Source: a virus
Direction: 5' to 3' (one strand)
DNA: 27,677 nucleotides
IMG/VR virus record: IMGVR_UViG_3300033145_003417
Span: 1 to 27,677 of that record
Below, piece by piece: positions 6,457 to 13,067 of this stretch (position 1 is its first letter; each line of letters begins with the position of its first letter). The notes under the pieces were generated by a model. It saw only the letters and a program-made list of their open reading frames with translations, did no database searches and was not told the origin of the DNA. The position numbers and the translations under genes are program-made.

Positions 6457-7869
6457 ATGGAATTTACAAAAGAAAACTTTAAAAATTTAAACAAAAAACG
6501 TAATAATTACATGAAAACAGCTCTTGATGTATATGAAAAAAACACGAATGAAAACGGAGAGTTTAAAAACTCGGCTGCTGAAACTGACTTTTTAAGACTG
6601 CTTCAAAAAATAAATGATACTTACGACGGTATTCAAAACATGGCCAAGGTTGTTGCTCCGGGCCATGATTATAGCTTTATGTCAAAATGTATAACCGGTA
6701 TTGAAGGACTAAGAGCTGCTATTGAGGTGGAGGGCTCAACGCCGGTGAATTCCCCGCTTTATCCTCAGCCAAAGAGTCATGGAGCAGATGAAGAAGGCAA
6801 AGGCGTTTGTTTAACTGCTGAATCTAAAAAGTTTAAAAACATGTTTGGCAACAGCCTTTCCAACGGTGGGTTTAGGAGCTTTAATGACTACCTAAAAACG
6901 GTGCATTCAGGCCGGTATGATGAAAGGCTTGGTGGTGGTTTCCGGAATGCAATGACTGAAGGGGTGCCCTCAGAGGGTGGTTTTGCGGTTCCTGAAGAGT
7001 TTGCCGCTTTCCTAATGGATAATTCCTTAGAGGGTGAAATAGTACGGCCTAGGGCGCAAGTATGGCCCATGAAATCAGAAGTAAGAAAGATCCCGGCATG
7101 GGACGGAAACGATCACAGCTCCAGCCTATTTGGAGGACTCTCCGGCGTATGGCTAGCTGAAGGTTCAACAGCAACCAGGCAGCAGGGCAAGCTTCGATTA
7201 ATGCAGTTAACTGCTAATAAGCTGGCTTGTTTCTCCCAAGCTTCAAATGAGCTCCTGGCTGATGGTATGAACTTTGAGGCCCAGCTTGGCAATGCTATGA
7301 TTAAAAGCTTAAGCTGGTCAATGGACTATGCTTTTATTAATGGTGATGGAGTCGGTAAACCGTTAGGCATGTTAAACGGTCCGGCTTTAATAACTGTATC
7401 TCAAGAGAGTGGGCAAGCTGCAGGAACAATTGTATATGAAAACCTAATCAAAATGTTTGCTAGATTGGCACCTCAATGTATTAAAAATGCCGTTTGGCTT
7501 GCCAATCCTACCACTATTCCGAACCTCCTAACGCTCTCTATTCCAATTGGTACAGCTGGAAGTGCCATACCTGTAATGAGCGAGAGTAACGGTCAATTTA
7601 AGATATTGACTGTACCTGTTATTTTTACGGAAAAAGTACCTTCCCTGGGGAATAAAGGGGATATATCCCTAGTAGATTGGTCTCAGTATGCTATTGGATT
7701 AAGAAAAGAAGTATCTCTTGACAAGTCCAATGCCCCCGGGTGGACTGAAGATATAACCGATTACAGGACCATTATCAGAGTAGATGGGCAAGATACCTGG
7801 GATAAGCCAATTACTCCTAAGAATGGGGATACTCTTTCCTGGTGTATCACTCTTGAAGCAAGGCAATAA
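6457..7869 (+). CDS. HK97-family major capsid protein
   Basis: This 470-residue protein has the hallmarks of the HK97 fold. The N-terminal helical, charged region (to about residue 150) resembles the delta scaffold domain. Next come the PSEGGFAVPEEF segment that begins the mature shell protein, the WLAEGS element, and the FINGDGVGKPLGML motif typical of the family. Length and both ends indicate a full gene. A GAAAGGA site lies 12 bases before the ATG, a little long. No protease, portal or head-completion gene accompanies it, so assembly would need partners supplied from elsewhere. A satellite could use such a protein to build shells of its own size. The downstream terminator at 7950 closes the unit. 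Confidence 0.92.
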   Translation: MEFTKENFKNLNKKRNNYMKTALDVYEKNTNENGEFKNSAAETDFLRLLQKINDTYDGIQNMAKVVAPGHDYSFMSKCITGIEGLRAAIEVEGSTPVNSPLYPQPKSHGADEEGKGVCLTAESKKFKNMFGNSLSNGGFRSFNDYLKTVHSGRYDERLGGGFRNAMTEGVPSEGGFAVPEEFAAFLMDNSLEGEIVRPRAQVWPMKSEVRKIPAWDGNDHSSSLFGGLSGVWLAEGSTATRQQGKLRLMQLTANKLACFSQASNELLADGMNFEAQLGNAMIKSLSWSMDYAFINGDGVGKPLGMLNGPALITVSQESGQAAGTIVYENLIKMFARLAPQCIKNAVWLANPTTIPNLLTLSIPIGTAGSAIPVMSESNGQFKILTVPVIFTEKVPSLGNKGDISLVDWSQYAIGLRKEVSLDKSNAPGWTEDITDYRTIIRVDGQDTWDKPITPKNGDTLSWCITLEARQ

Positions 7870-7882
7870 TTAAGTTTACGGT

Positions 7883-7924
7883 TTGGTAAGTGGAGGGGTC
7901 TGGGCAACCTGTTTTACTTACCAA
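7883..7924 (+). other. hairpin in the 3' UTR of the capsid gene
   Basis: TTGGTAAGT (7883-7891) and ACTTACCAA (7916-7924) form a perfect 9-bp stem with a 24-base loop. No T tract follows at once, so it is not itself a terminator. It may protect the capsid mRNA end. Confidence 0.4.
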
Positions 7925-7949
7925 TGGTTATATTTAATCCTCCTGTCTA

Positions 7950-7993
7950 GGGCATCAGTGGGTTATTGGTTTTTCTGCTGGTGCCCACTTTTT
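7950..7993 (+). terminator. terminator of the capsid unit
   Basis: GGGCATCAG (7950-7958) pairs with CTGGTGCCC (7978-7986), with one G-T pair, and ACTTTTT follows. Confidence 0.7.
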
Positions 7994-8012
7994 AAGAAAG
8001 GGGAGGGGACTA

Positions 8013-8339
8013 ATGGCTTAACTCCGGTTATGAGGTAGAAAAAGTTTGATACCATTAATACCGTCAGTTTAGAAAACGGAAAATTCCGTTCTCTTGATTT
8101 CTTCATTCCAAGTACATACCAGGATGCCAAGGGAGAACCAATCCAGTTTTGGATTCAGTGAAATTACCAAGGGAACCAAGCCATATTTGGATTGGTTGAA
8201 TAAAGGGTGTAGTTTTAACCGACACCCTTTGAAAGGTATTTCTAAGTTGGGAATACCGTCAGTTAAACCGACGGAAAGGGTTGTATTTAAAAAGGCACCC
8301 TCAGAAATTCTTAGGGTGACCATTTATGATAAATTTTAA
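8013..8339 (+). pseudogene. frameshifted gene remnant downstream of the capsid gene
   Basis: A good Shine-Dalgarno site (GGGGAGGGG) precedes an ATG at 8013 that hits a stop after two codons. A different frame from 8042 encodes a plausible segment (FDTINTVSLENGKF, LDFFIPSTYQDAKGEP) up to a stop near 8160. The frame opening near 8094 continues with FSEITKGTKPYLDWLNKG to the stop at 8339. The whole looks like one protein broken by at least two shifts or stops. I cannot name the family. Two stem-loops inside it, AAAGGGTGT/ACACCCTTT near 8204-8232 and CACCCT/AGGGTG near 8297-8319, mean a non-coding explanation remains open. Confidence 0.4.
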
Positions 8340-8350
8340 TAAATAATGTA

Positions 8351-8378
8351 TTGACTATCTATGGATATATATGATAAT
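8351..8378 (+). promoter_or_regulatory. promoter of the excisionase-like gene
   Basis: TTGACT (8351-8356), a 16-base spacer and GATAAT (8373-8378) lie 34 bp before the ATG at 8412. Short GGATATA repeats around it may be binding sites of the HTH protein itself. Confidence 0.5.
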
Positions 8379-8411
8379 ATATGAATAAATAAGGATATAA
8401 GGGGGTGTAAA

Positions 8412-8585
8412 ATGGGATTAGAAAGCTTGCCAGATATTCTTACCGTAAAAGAACTAGCTGAATTTTTAAAGATTAGTGAATCTACTATTAGGAGGGCGAT
8501 AAATAACGGAGAGTTAAAGTCATTTAAGGCCGGAAAAAATGTAAGGATCGAGAAAGAAGCAGTAATTGAATGGTTAAAAAAATAA
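8412..8585 (+). CDS. excisionase-like HTH protein
   Basis: The 57-residue protein of the excisionase/HTH_17 family contains LTVKELAEFLKISESTIRRAINNGELKSFKAGKNVRIEKEAVIEWLKK: a winged HTH with the usual 'tRR' recognition helix and a C-terminal 'W-L-K-K' helix. Excisionases bend DNA at att arms and turn the integrase toward excision. It lies in the integrase module, behind its own promoter and before a hairpin, so it is the best candidate for the Xis of element 1. It was too short for standard gene lists, but the start (GGGGGTGTAAA before ATG) and full-length family match are clear. Confidence 0.8.
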   Translation: MGLESLPDILTVKELAEFLKISESTIRRAINNGELKSFKAGKNVRIEKEAVIEWLKK

Positions 8586-8623
8586 AAGGAACCCGACACC
8601 TGGACAGTGTACCCGGATTCCTT
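8586..8623. terminator. hairpin terminator after the excisionase-like gene
   Basis: AAAGGAACCCGACAC pairs with GTGTACCCGGATTCCTTT, with small bulges, around a CTGGACA loop. A/T runs on both sides could make it work in both directions. Confidence 0.55.
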
Positions 8624-8721
8624 TACCAGCACGACCCCGAAGGGCAGAGCTTAATTTTATTATAGCCTACCTTCTGGGGAAAAATCAAACAATTTTTTAA
8701 TTTTAAGGAGGCTACCATACT

Positions 8722-9045
8722 ATGACCGATCAAGAATTATTTATTTTAGGAAAACAGCTAGTACCGTTTAAGGAAATTCATAATATATCAGATATTATGA
8801 ATTTAGACCTAAATAGCAGCCCGGTGTTTAATGCATCGCTGGTCTATCAGTACGGCTTTATCCAGGGCAAACGAGCCGAAAGGCGCAGGCGGAAAACCAG
8901 CGGTGAAATGTCCGGCATAGACGCTAAACAATGCCTTAAAGATATTATTGTGAGACTGCCTGAAGAAAATGTCGAAAAGTTATTGAAGTTTATCGAAAAT
9001 CTTAAATCTATCGAAGAAGACGGGGGCAAAAACGATGGATATTAA
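8722..9045 (+). CDS. hypothetical protein in the integrase operon
   Basis: I do not recognise this 107-residue protein beyond a general likeness to small Firmicute phage proteins. It has a central YGFIQGKRAERRRRK basic patch, which could bind nucleic acid, and an acidic, helical C-terminus ending in EEDGGKNDGY. AAGGAGG precedes the ATG with normal spacing. Its last 11 bases overlap the next gene, which in turn overlaps the integrase, so the three genes form a tightly coupled operon. The role may be accessory to integration or lysogeny, but nothing in the sequence shows it. Confidence 0.65.
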   Translation: MTDQELFILGKQLVPFKEIHNISDIMNLDLNSSPVFNASLVYQYGFIQGKRAERRRRKTSGEMSGIDAKQCLKDIIVRLPEENVEKLLKFIENLKSIEEDGGKNDGY

Positions 9046-9238
9046 AGTTCTTCAAGAAATGAAAACCTCTGCTGAGGCAGAAATAAATGAAATAGAGAAC
9101 TGGCTTCAAAGGGATGGAAATTTAGCACCAGCCAGTGTGCGCTTTGCAATTTATCGAGGAATTGAATCAGTCAAAGGGCGGGTGGACTGGCTGGATAGTA
9201 GAATTACCAAGGAGCTGATGAAATGGCCGGTAACATAG
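9035..9238 (+). CDS. small helical protein coupled to the integrase
   Basis: The 67-residue, mostly helical protein has no family match that I recognise. A helix runs over residues 1-27 (MKTSAEAEINEIENWLQ) and a second over 37-65. It overlaps the gene before it by 11 bp and the integrase after it by 16 bp. GGGGG precedes its ATG. Translational coupling with the integrase suggests it is made in similar amounts; a helper role in recombination is only a guess. Confidence 0.6.
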   Translation: MDIKVLQEMKTSAEAEINEIENWLQRDGNLAPASVRFAIYRGIESVKGRVDWLDSRITKELMKWPVT

Positions 9239-10413
9239 TAAAAATAAAAGAGGGAAGTTACAGGCTTAGATATAAGGATTATTCTAAATATGTAAAGGCT
9301 AAGAATGACAGCCAAGCGGGGAAGCTACTTGCCGCATTTATTACCGATATTGAGGCTGGGGACTTTAGCCAGCCATCAAAGATTACCTTTAGAGAATTTG
9401 CTCAAAAGTGGCTGAAAGAATATGCAGAAATAGAACTGGCACCTAAGACGGTTTTTAGATATAAGCAACTGCTGGAAAGTAGGATATACCCGGCTTTCGG
9501 GGATAAGAAATTAGACAGAATTAGACCGCTGGAACTGGTAGAGTTTTATAATAGTCTTCGGAAAAAGCATAAATATATGAGTGTGCTAAAGGACGGAACC
9601 CGGGAGACCAAAGATTCTGAGCCATTGTCTGAAAGCACAATCAGACACCATCATCGGTTAATTTGTGCGATATTTGAGAAGGGTATTAAATGGGGCATAA
9701 TAAAGGGCGCTAACCCGGCCAAACGTGTTGATGCTCCCAAGCAAGAAAAGAAAAAGGCGAAATGTTACGATGAAAAGCACGTCCAGGCTTTACTGGATGC
9801 CTTGGAGAATGTCGATCTGGAGGATCTTAAGTATAAAGTTGCCACCATGATTGCAATAATGACAGGGGCCAGATTAGGGGAAATAATGGGCCTAGAATGG
9901 CAAGATATTGGCTTTGACAACAAATTAATAGAGATCCGGAGATGCAGCCAGTATTTGCCGGATCGAGGTACATTCACTAAGGGCACGAAAAACTATACGA
10001 GCACACGGAAAGTATCCGTTAATAATACTCTTTTGGATCTGCTGGAAGAATACCGGGAGGATCAGAGGAAAAAGGGCTTTATATGCCAGGACAACAATCG
10101 GCTATTTGTTACCTGGGACGGAAAGCCGATGCACCCTTACACGGTAACGAAATGGTTTCCGGATTTCCTGGAACGCAATAAGCTACCCAAGTTAAACTTT
10201 CACGGACTGAGGCATACCAGTGCTACGTTTTTAATAAGCAAAGGCATGGACATTGAAACGGTGGCAGGCCGCCTGGGGCATAGTACCTCAGCCACAACAC
10301 AGAATGTTTACAGCCATTTTTTGGAGAGTAAAGACAAGCAGGCCGCCAAGATGATTGAAAGGACCTTTGGAAAAAAGAAAAATGTTAGTAAGACCAAAAA
10401 GGGTGCGAAGTAA
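9223..10413 (+). CDS. int: tyrosine recombinase, integrase of element 1
   Basis: This 396-residue tyrosine integrase should recombine the element attP with the tRNA-Trp 3' end. An N-terminal arm-binding region (about 1-50) is followed by a SAM-like core-binding domain (about 55-160) and the catalytic domain. Visible active-site residues are R217 (TGARLGE), H327 and R330 (HGLRH), H353 (GRLGHS) and the nucleophile Y363 (NVYSHF). The ATG at 9223 follows AAGGAG with 8-base spacing. It lies about 120 bp from the right att repeat, with three arm-type repeats between, and reads toward the att site. The basic tail is normal. A terminator overlaps its last codons. Confidence 0.95.
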   Translation: MAGNIVKIKEGSYRLRYKDYSKYVKAKNDSQAGKLLAAFITDIEAGDFSQPSKITFREFAQKWLKEYAEIELAPKTVFRYKQLLESRIYPAFGDKKLDRIRPLELVEFYNSLRKKHKYMSVLKDGTRETKDSEPLSESTIRHHHRLICAIFEKGIKWGIIKGANPAKRVDAPKQEKKKAKCYDEKHVQALLDALENVDLEDLKYKVATMIAIMTGARLGEIMGLEWQDIGFDNKLIEIRRCSQYLPDRGTFTKGTKNYTSTRKVSVNNTLLDLLEEYREDQRKKGFICQDNNRLFVTWDGKPMHPYTVTKWFPDFLERNKLPKLNFHGLRHTSATFLISKGMDIETVAGRLGHSTSATTQNVYSHFLESKDKQAAKMIERTFGKKKNVSKTKKGAK

Positions 10414-10428
10414 ATTCGTACCCTTTTG
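10395..10428 (+). terminator. integrase terminator
   Basis: AAAAAGGGTGCGAA pairs with TTCGTACCCTTTT across GTAAA, one mismatch. The 5' arm lies in the last codons of the integrase gene. Confidence 0.8.
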
Positions 10429-10435
10429 TCTACGG

Positions 10436-10477
10436 TCTGTCTAAAAATAAAAATCTGTCTAAAATCTGTCCAAAAAA
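10436..10477 (+). promoter_or_regulatory. right integrase arm-type sites
   Basis: Three copies of TCTGTCYAAAA begin at 10436, 10454 and 10465; the last two are directly adjacent with an 11-bp period. They match the two copies near the left att repeat in sequence and orientation, as expected of integrase arm-binding sites at both ends of an element. Confidence 0.6.
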
Positions 10478-10488
10478 GTCCAGGTAGT

Positions 10489-10524
10489 AAAAAAGCAAGA
10501 CTCTCGATTCCCGAAAGCCTTGCT
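10489..10524 (-). terminator. terminator carried by element 1 for the tRNA gene
   Basis: On the minus strand AGCAAG-type arms pair with inner CT..TCG/CGA..AG bases, and a T run follows. It stands about 13 bases downstream of the CCA end in the right att copy. Element 1 therefore brought both a replacement tRNA 3' end and a terminator for it. Confidence 0.75.
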
Positions 10525-10534
10525 ATTATTGACT

Positions 10535-10583
10535 TATCTGGCAGGGGCAGAAGGACTTGAACCCTCAACCAACGGATTTGGAG
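10535..10583. repeat. attR of element 1 / attL of element 2
   Basis: This 49-bp block is identical to 679-727. The tRNA homology stops at 10583, and again there is no 5' half, so this is not a complete tRNA. A second integrase begins 77 bp further on, so the site is the junction of two tandem elements. The complete tRNA-Trp gene is expected at the far right end of element 2. Confidence 0.88.
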
Positions 10584-10659
10584 ACTTTTGCCTTGGAAGC
10601 TACAAGTGTTGATATACCTAGATCTGATTTTTAATCATCTTCAAGCCGTTGCGTTGCCA

Positions 10660-11772
10660 TTACTCTTCCTTTTTCTTCTTAGTTTTTAGAATCTGCTCAA
10701 ACAGTTCCGCACTTCTTTCCTGGCTGTTAGGCAGCACATGGGCATATATATCTGACGTGGTAGATGCCCTCTCATGTCCAAGGCGTTCCTGGACAACGTT
10801 TAATTGTTCGCCAGCGGCAAGAAGCAGGGAAGCATGAGTGTGCCGGAGCGAGTGGAAAGTTATGTTTAATCCTGCTTCCCTGGCTATCTCCTTAAACCGG
10901 TTGTCAAAGTTGGTAGGGTCGTAAGATTTCCCTGCGTGAGGGCCTTCGGGAATGCAAAAAACGTAATCGCTTATTCGCGGTAAACTTTCAAGCAGAGTAA
11001 CAATCTCGTTTGAAATTTTTATTGTGCGGTAACTTGATGACGTCTTGAGTATATCCTGGAGATCAATACCTTTCCCTTTTATATACTGCAGCTGCTTTCT
11101 GACATAAACCAATTTTTCTTTTGTTTTCACATTCTCCCACAGTAACCCTAAAACCTCTCCTAGGCGCATACCGGTACGCAAGGCGAAGAATATAACAGGG
11201 TATTCACGCTTATTCTTTGCAGCTTCCAAGAGCGTTTCTGCCTGTTCCGGCGTCAAAAATTTAGCTGGTCGCTTCTGAACTCTTGGTTTATCTATTGCTT
11301 CAACCGGATTATGACTGATCAAATGAAGCCGTACAGCAGCTTTTAAGGCCTGGTTTAGAATAGATAGATGGTATTGTACTGTTCGATTGGATTTTTTAGC
11401 ATTTAATTTCTCATTCTTATATCTTTCTATGGCCAGGGGTTGGAGCTGTGATAGATTGATATTACCTAAACTTGGTATTAAGTGCTTTTTCACTATCATT
11501 TCATAACTTTCATACGTTCTGGGAGCAATGTTCGCCTTTTTCCCCTCCAGCCAATGTTTTAAATGCTCTCCAACAGTAATCTTATTTGGCTGAATATACG
11601 TGCCGTTTTCTATTTCATAGATCATTTTACGCATGATTTTTTCTGCATCGCGTTTTCTACTTGTCTTGACAGATTTAGTTATCCTTATCCGTTTATCCTC
11701 ATGATCCCGGCCGGCGTCAATGACAATGGTATAAGAGCTATCATAGCGCTTTTCAATGTGTCCTGTTGCCAT
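10660..11772 (-). CDS. int: tyrosine recombinase, integrase of element 2
   Basis: This 370-residue tyrosine integrase has an AP2-like arm-binding N-terminus (about 1-60, with RYDSSYTIVIDAGRD), a SAM-like core-binding domain (about 65-165) and the catalytic domain. Active-site residues are R203 (RTGMRLGE), H307 and R310 (HSLRH), H333 (ERLGHE) and Y343 (DIYAHV). TAGGAGG precedes the ATG by 9 bases. The gene abuts the att copy at 10535-10583 and faces it. It is a different lineage from the element 1 integrase (different arm-binding domain and linker), although both use the same tRNA-Trp end. It lies 12 bp downstream of the ImmA-like gene in one leftward operon. Confidence 0.95.
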   Translation of the reverse strand: MATGHIEKRYDSSYTIVIDAGRDHEDKRIRITKSVKTSRKRDAEKIMRKMIYEIENGTYIQPNKITVGEHLKHWLEGKKANIAPRTYESYEMIVKKHLIPSLGNINLSQLQPLAIERYKNEKLNAKKSNRTVQYHLSILNQALKAAVRLHLISHNPVEAIDKPRVQKRPAKFLTPEQAETLLEAAKNKREYPVIFFALRTGMRLGEVLGLLWENVKTKEKLVYVRKQLQYIKGKGIDLQDILKTSSSYRTIKISNEIVTLLESLPRISDYVFCIPEGPHAGKSYDPTNFDNRFKEIAREAGLNITFHSLRHTHASLLLAAGEQLNVVQERLGHERASTTSDIYAHVLPNSQERSAELFEQILKTKKKKEE

Positions 11773-11784
11773 TAGCTAGTCCTC

Positions 11785-12333
11785 CTATTTACTGATTGTG
11801 TACTCTTCTTCGTTTTCGGCAACCTGACAGGTTCCCATGCGTACGTTGAACAGCTCTCGCCCCTTTACTTTCAGCCCCTGCCGTCTGAAGCTATCTTTTA
11901 AAAACCCCAGTTTTCTGTATACTACCCATTCGGTTACGTCAAAATATTCTGCTATCTCGTAGCAAGACCAGTAGCCTTTTTCCATGGCCTTGCATAGCTC
12001 AGCATCTGGTATCAGGAAATCGCATGCCTTGCGGAGCGCCTTGCGCTCATCCTGGCCCATGACGATGGTCTCGTTACACTCGCCGTATCTTCTATAGCTT
12101 CGGTAGACTTCTCTGACATCTGTTCTGGGGTAGGTCAGGGCGTGGAATACTTCTTCAGCCAGTACGCATTTTTGTTCTCGTAGACGGTATCTAAGGGTCT
12201 CATCCAGAAGTATGGCGGGACCGGCGGCTATGTACAGACCCCACAGTTTTGGGTGCCGCTGGGTGAGGGGCGCGAAATCGACAAACACATCCCGATCTTT
12301 TGCCAACTGCCAAAGATAATCTAACTTGTCCAT
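11785..12333 (-). CDS. ImmA/IrrE-like protein
   Basis: The 182-residue protein resembles the ImmA/IrrE (DUF955) family, metallopeptidases that cleave phage repressors on induction. The N-terminal half has VFVDFAPL, GLYIAAGPAILLDETL and CVLAEEVFHAL. The last stands where HExxH is expected but reads E-E-x-x-H, a variant seen in phage members, so zinc binding and protease activity are uncertain. The C-terminal half contains a HTH-like segment (YEIAEYFDVTEWVVYRKL). GGGAGG lies 5 bases before the ATG at 12333, so I prefer it to the TTG 15 bases upstream. Its position between repressor and integrase is the standard one for ImmA. Confidence 0.8.
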   Translation of the reverse strand: MDKLDYLWQLAKDRDVFVDFAPLTQRHPKLWGLYIAAGPAILLDETLRYRLREQKCVLAEEVFHALTYPRTDVREVYRSYRRYGECNETIVMGQDERKALRKACDFLIPDAELCKAMEKGYWSCYEIAEYFDVTEWVVYRKLGFLKDSFRRQGLKVKGRELFNVRMGTCQVAENEEEYTISK

Positions 12334-12352
12334 CCTGCCCTCCCGCAATCGA

Positions 12353-12544
12353 TTATTTCAGCCGCTTAAGAATGACTACTTCTTCTTCCTGGCCGGTTAA
12401 TCTCTCATCTAGCTTTTTGATGTCATCCCAAATATACCTCAATTCTTTTCGGATATCCTGCTGCCCTTGTTTTAAATCCTTAATGTCGCCCTCCATACCG
12501 GTTACTTTTTCAAGCAACAGCGCCAGCATTTCTTTTTCGGTCAT
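12353..12544 (-). CDS. small coiled-coil protein of the repressor operon
   Basis: The 63-residue protein is almost entirely heptad-like helix (LLLEKVTGMEGDIKDLKQGQ, IWDDIKKLDERL), as in many small proteins found beside phage repressors in Bacillota. It starts at an ATG whose A is the last base of the repressor stop codon, with AGAGGGGTGA upstream, so it is translationally coupled to the repressor. It may multimerise or modulate the repressor or ImmA-like protein, but that is inferred from position only. Confidence 0.65.
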   Translation of the reverse strand: MTEKEMLALLLEKVTGMEGDIKDLKQGQQDIRKELRYIWDDIKKLDERLTGQEEEVVILKRLK

Positions 12545-12894
12545 TAACTATCACCCCTCTCTTTCTTTTCCCGTTCTTCCCGCCACTTGGCGGCTTTTTT
12601 TACTGCTTCTGATATAATGTCCTCCAGATCGGAGAGGTCCTCACCCATGAGGCCTTCGTGGTGGGCGGCAATGGGGCCGGAGGTAAATTTACGCTCATTT
12701 GTTCGCCCTAGAAGATAGTCAATAGAGCAGTTAAAGAAATCAGCTATCTTACTAAGCTTCTCAAAGTCTGGTTGTTTGCCTTTTGTTTCGTACCCAGCAA
12801 TAGTAGGTCTGCCGACTCCTAAATGTTCGGCTAATTCCTCTTGCGTTATGCCTTTTCCCTCGCGAAGTTCTTTTAAACGTTTTCCGAAATCCAA
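12544..12894 (-). CDS. CI-like XRE repressor
   Basis: The 116-residue protein has an N-terminal XRE helix-turn-helix: GKRLKELREGKGITQEELAEHLGVGRPTIAGYETKGKQPDFEKLSKIADFFNCSIDYLLG. The charged C-terminal 50 residues are helical and probably dimerise; there is no LexA-type protease domain, so induction likely goes through the ImmA-like protein encoded downstream. The start is a TTG at 12894, 7 bases after GGGAGGTG. It is divergent from the Cro-like gene, with three repeated operators between them. Role by context: maintains lysogeny by shutting the rightward promoter. Confidence 0.88.
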   Translation of the reverse strand: MDFGKRLKELREGKGITQEELAEHLGVGRPTIAGYETKGKQPDFEKLSKIADFFNCSIDYLLGRTNERKFTSGPIAAHHEGLMGEDLSDLEDIISEAVKKAAKWREEREKKERGDS

Positions 12895-12932
12895 ATTTTA
12901 GCACCTCCCTCTAAGATATTATTTTACTACTG

Positions 12933-13026
12933 AATGTTTCTAAAATAAACATTTAAAAAGTTAATGTGTCTATAATGAACATTTTTTACTATAGCCATTG
13001 ACAATGTGTCTAAAGGGAACTATAAT
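12933..13026. promoter_or_regulatory. CI/Cro operators and perfect early promoter
   Basis: Three related 21-bp operators lie at 12933-12953, 12963-12983 and 13003-13023. The pattern is AATGTKTCTAWAATRAACATT; the first is a dyad AATGTTT/AAACATT around 7 bases, and the third is more diverged. The rightward promoter is consensus in both boxes: TTGACA at 12998-13003, 17-base spacer, TATAAT at 13021-13026. The third operator fills its spacer, so bound repressor would block RNA polymerase. Confidence 0.8.
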
Positions 13027-13067
13027 AAAATAAAAGGTTCCCTTGGGGCACTAAGGTGGTGAGACAC

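Larger units (their letters stand above)
679..10583. mobile_element. satellite-like integrated element (element 1)
   Basis: The element is bounded by 49-bp direct repeats at 679-727 and 10535-10583, each containing the 3' part of tRNA-Trp. It has its own tyrosine integrase at the right end, an excisionase-like gene, a primase and D5 helicase pair, and an iteron origin. Only two virion genes are present (tape measure and major capsid). There is no terminase, portal, maturation protease, head-tail connector, lysis or CI-type repressor gene. The size (about 9.9 kb) and gene content resemble P4, SaPI and other PICI satellites. A remnant prophage is the main alternative, but the long intact frames, intact ends and inverted order of the two virion genes speak against simple decay. 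Confidence 0.75.

Noticed and set aside
8069-8323. Minus-strand 84-residue frame
   Set aside because: No ribosome site or motif; antiparallel to the broken plus-strand gene.
8722-9238. Toxin-antitoxin pair before the integrase
   Set aside because: Two small overlapping genes have the right layout, but neither has a toxin fold or antitoxin DNA-binding motif that I can see.
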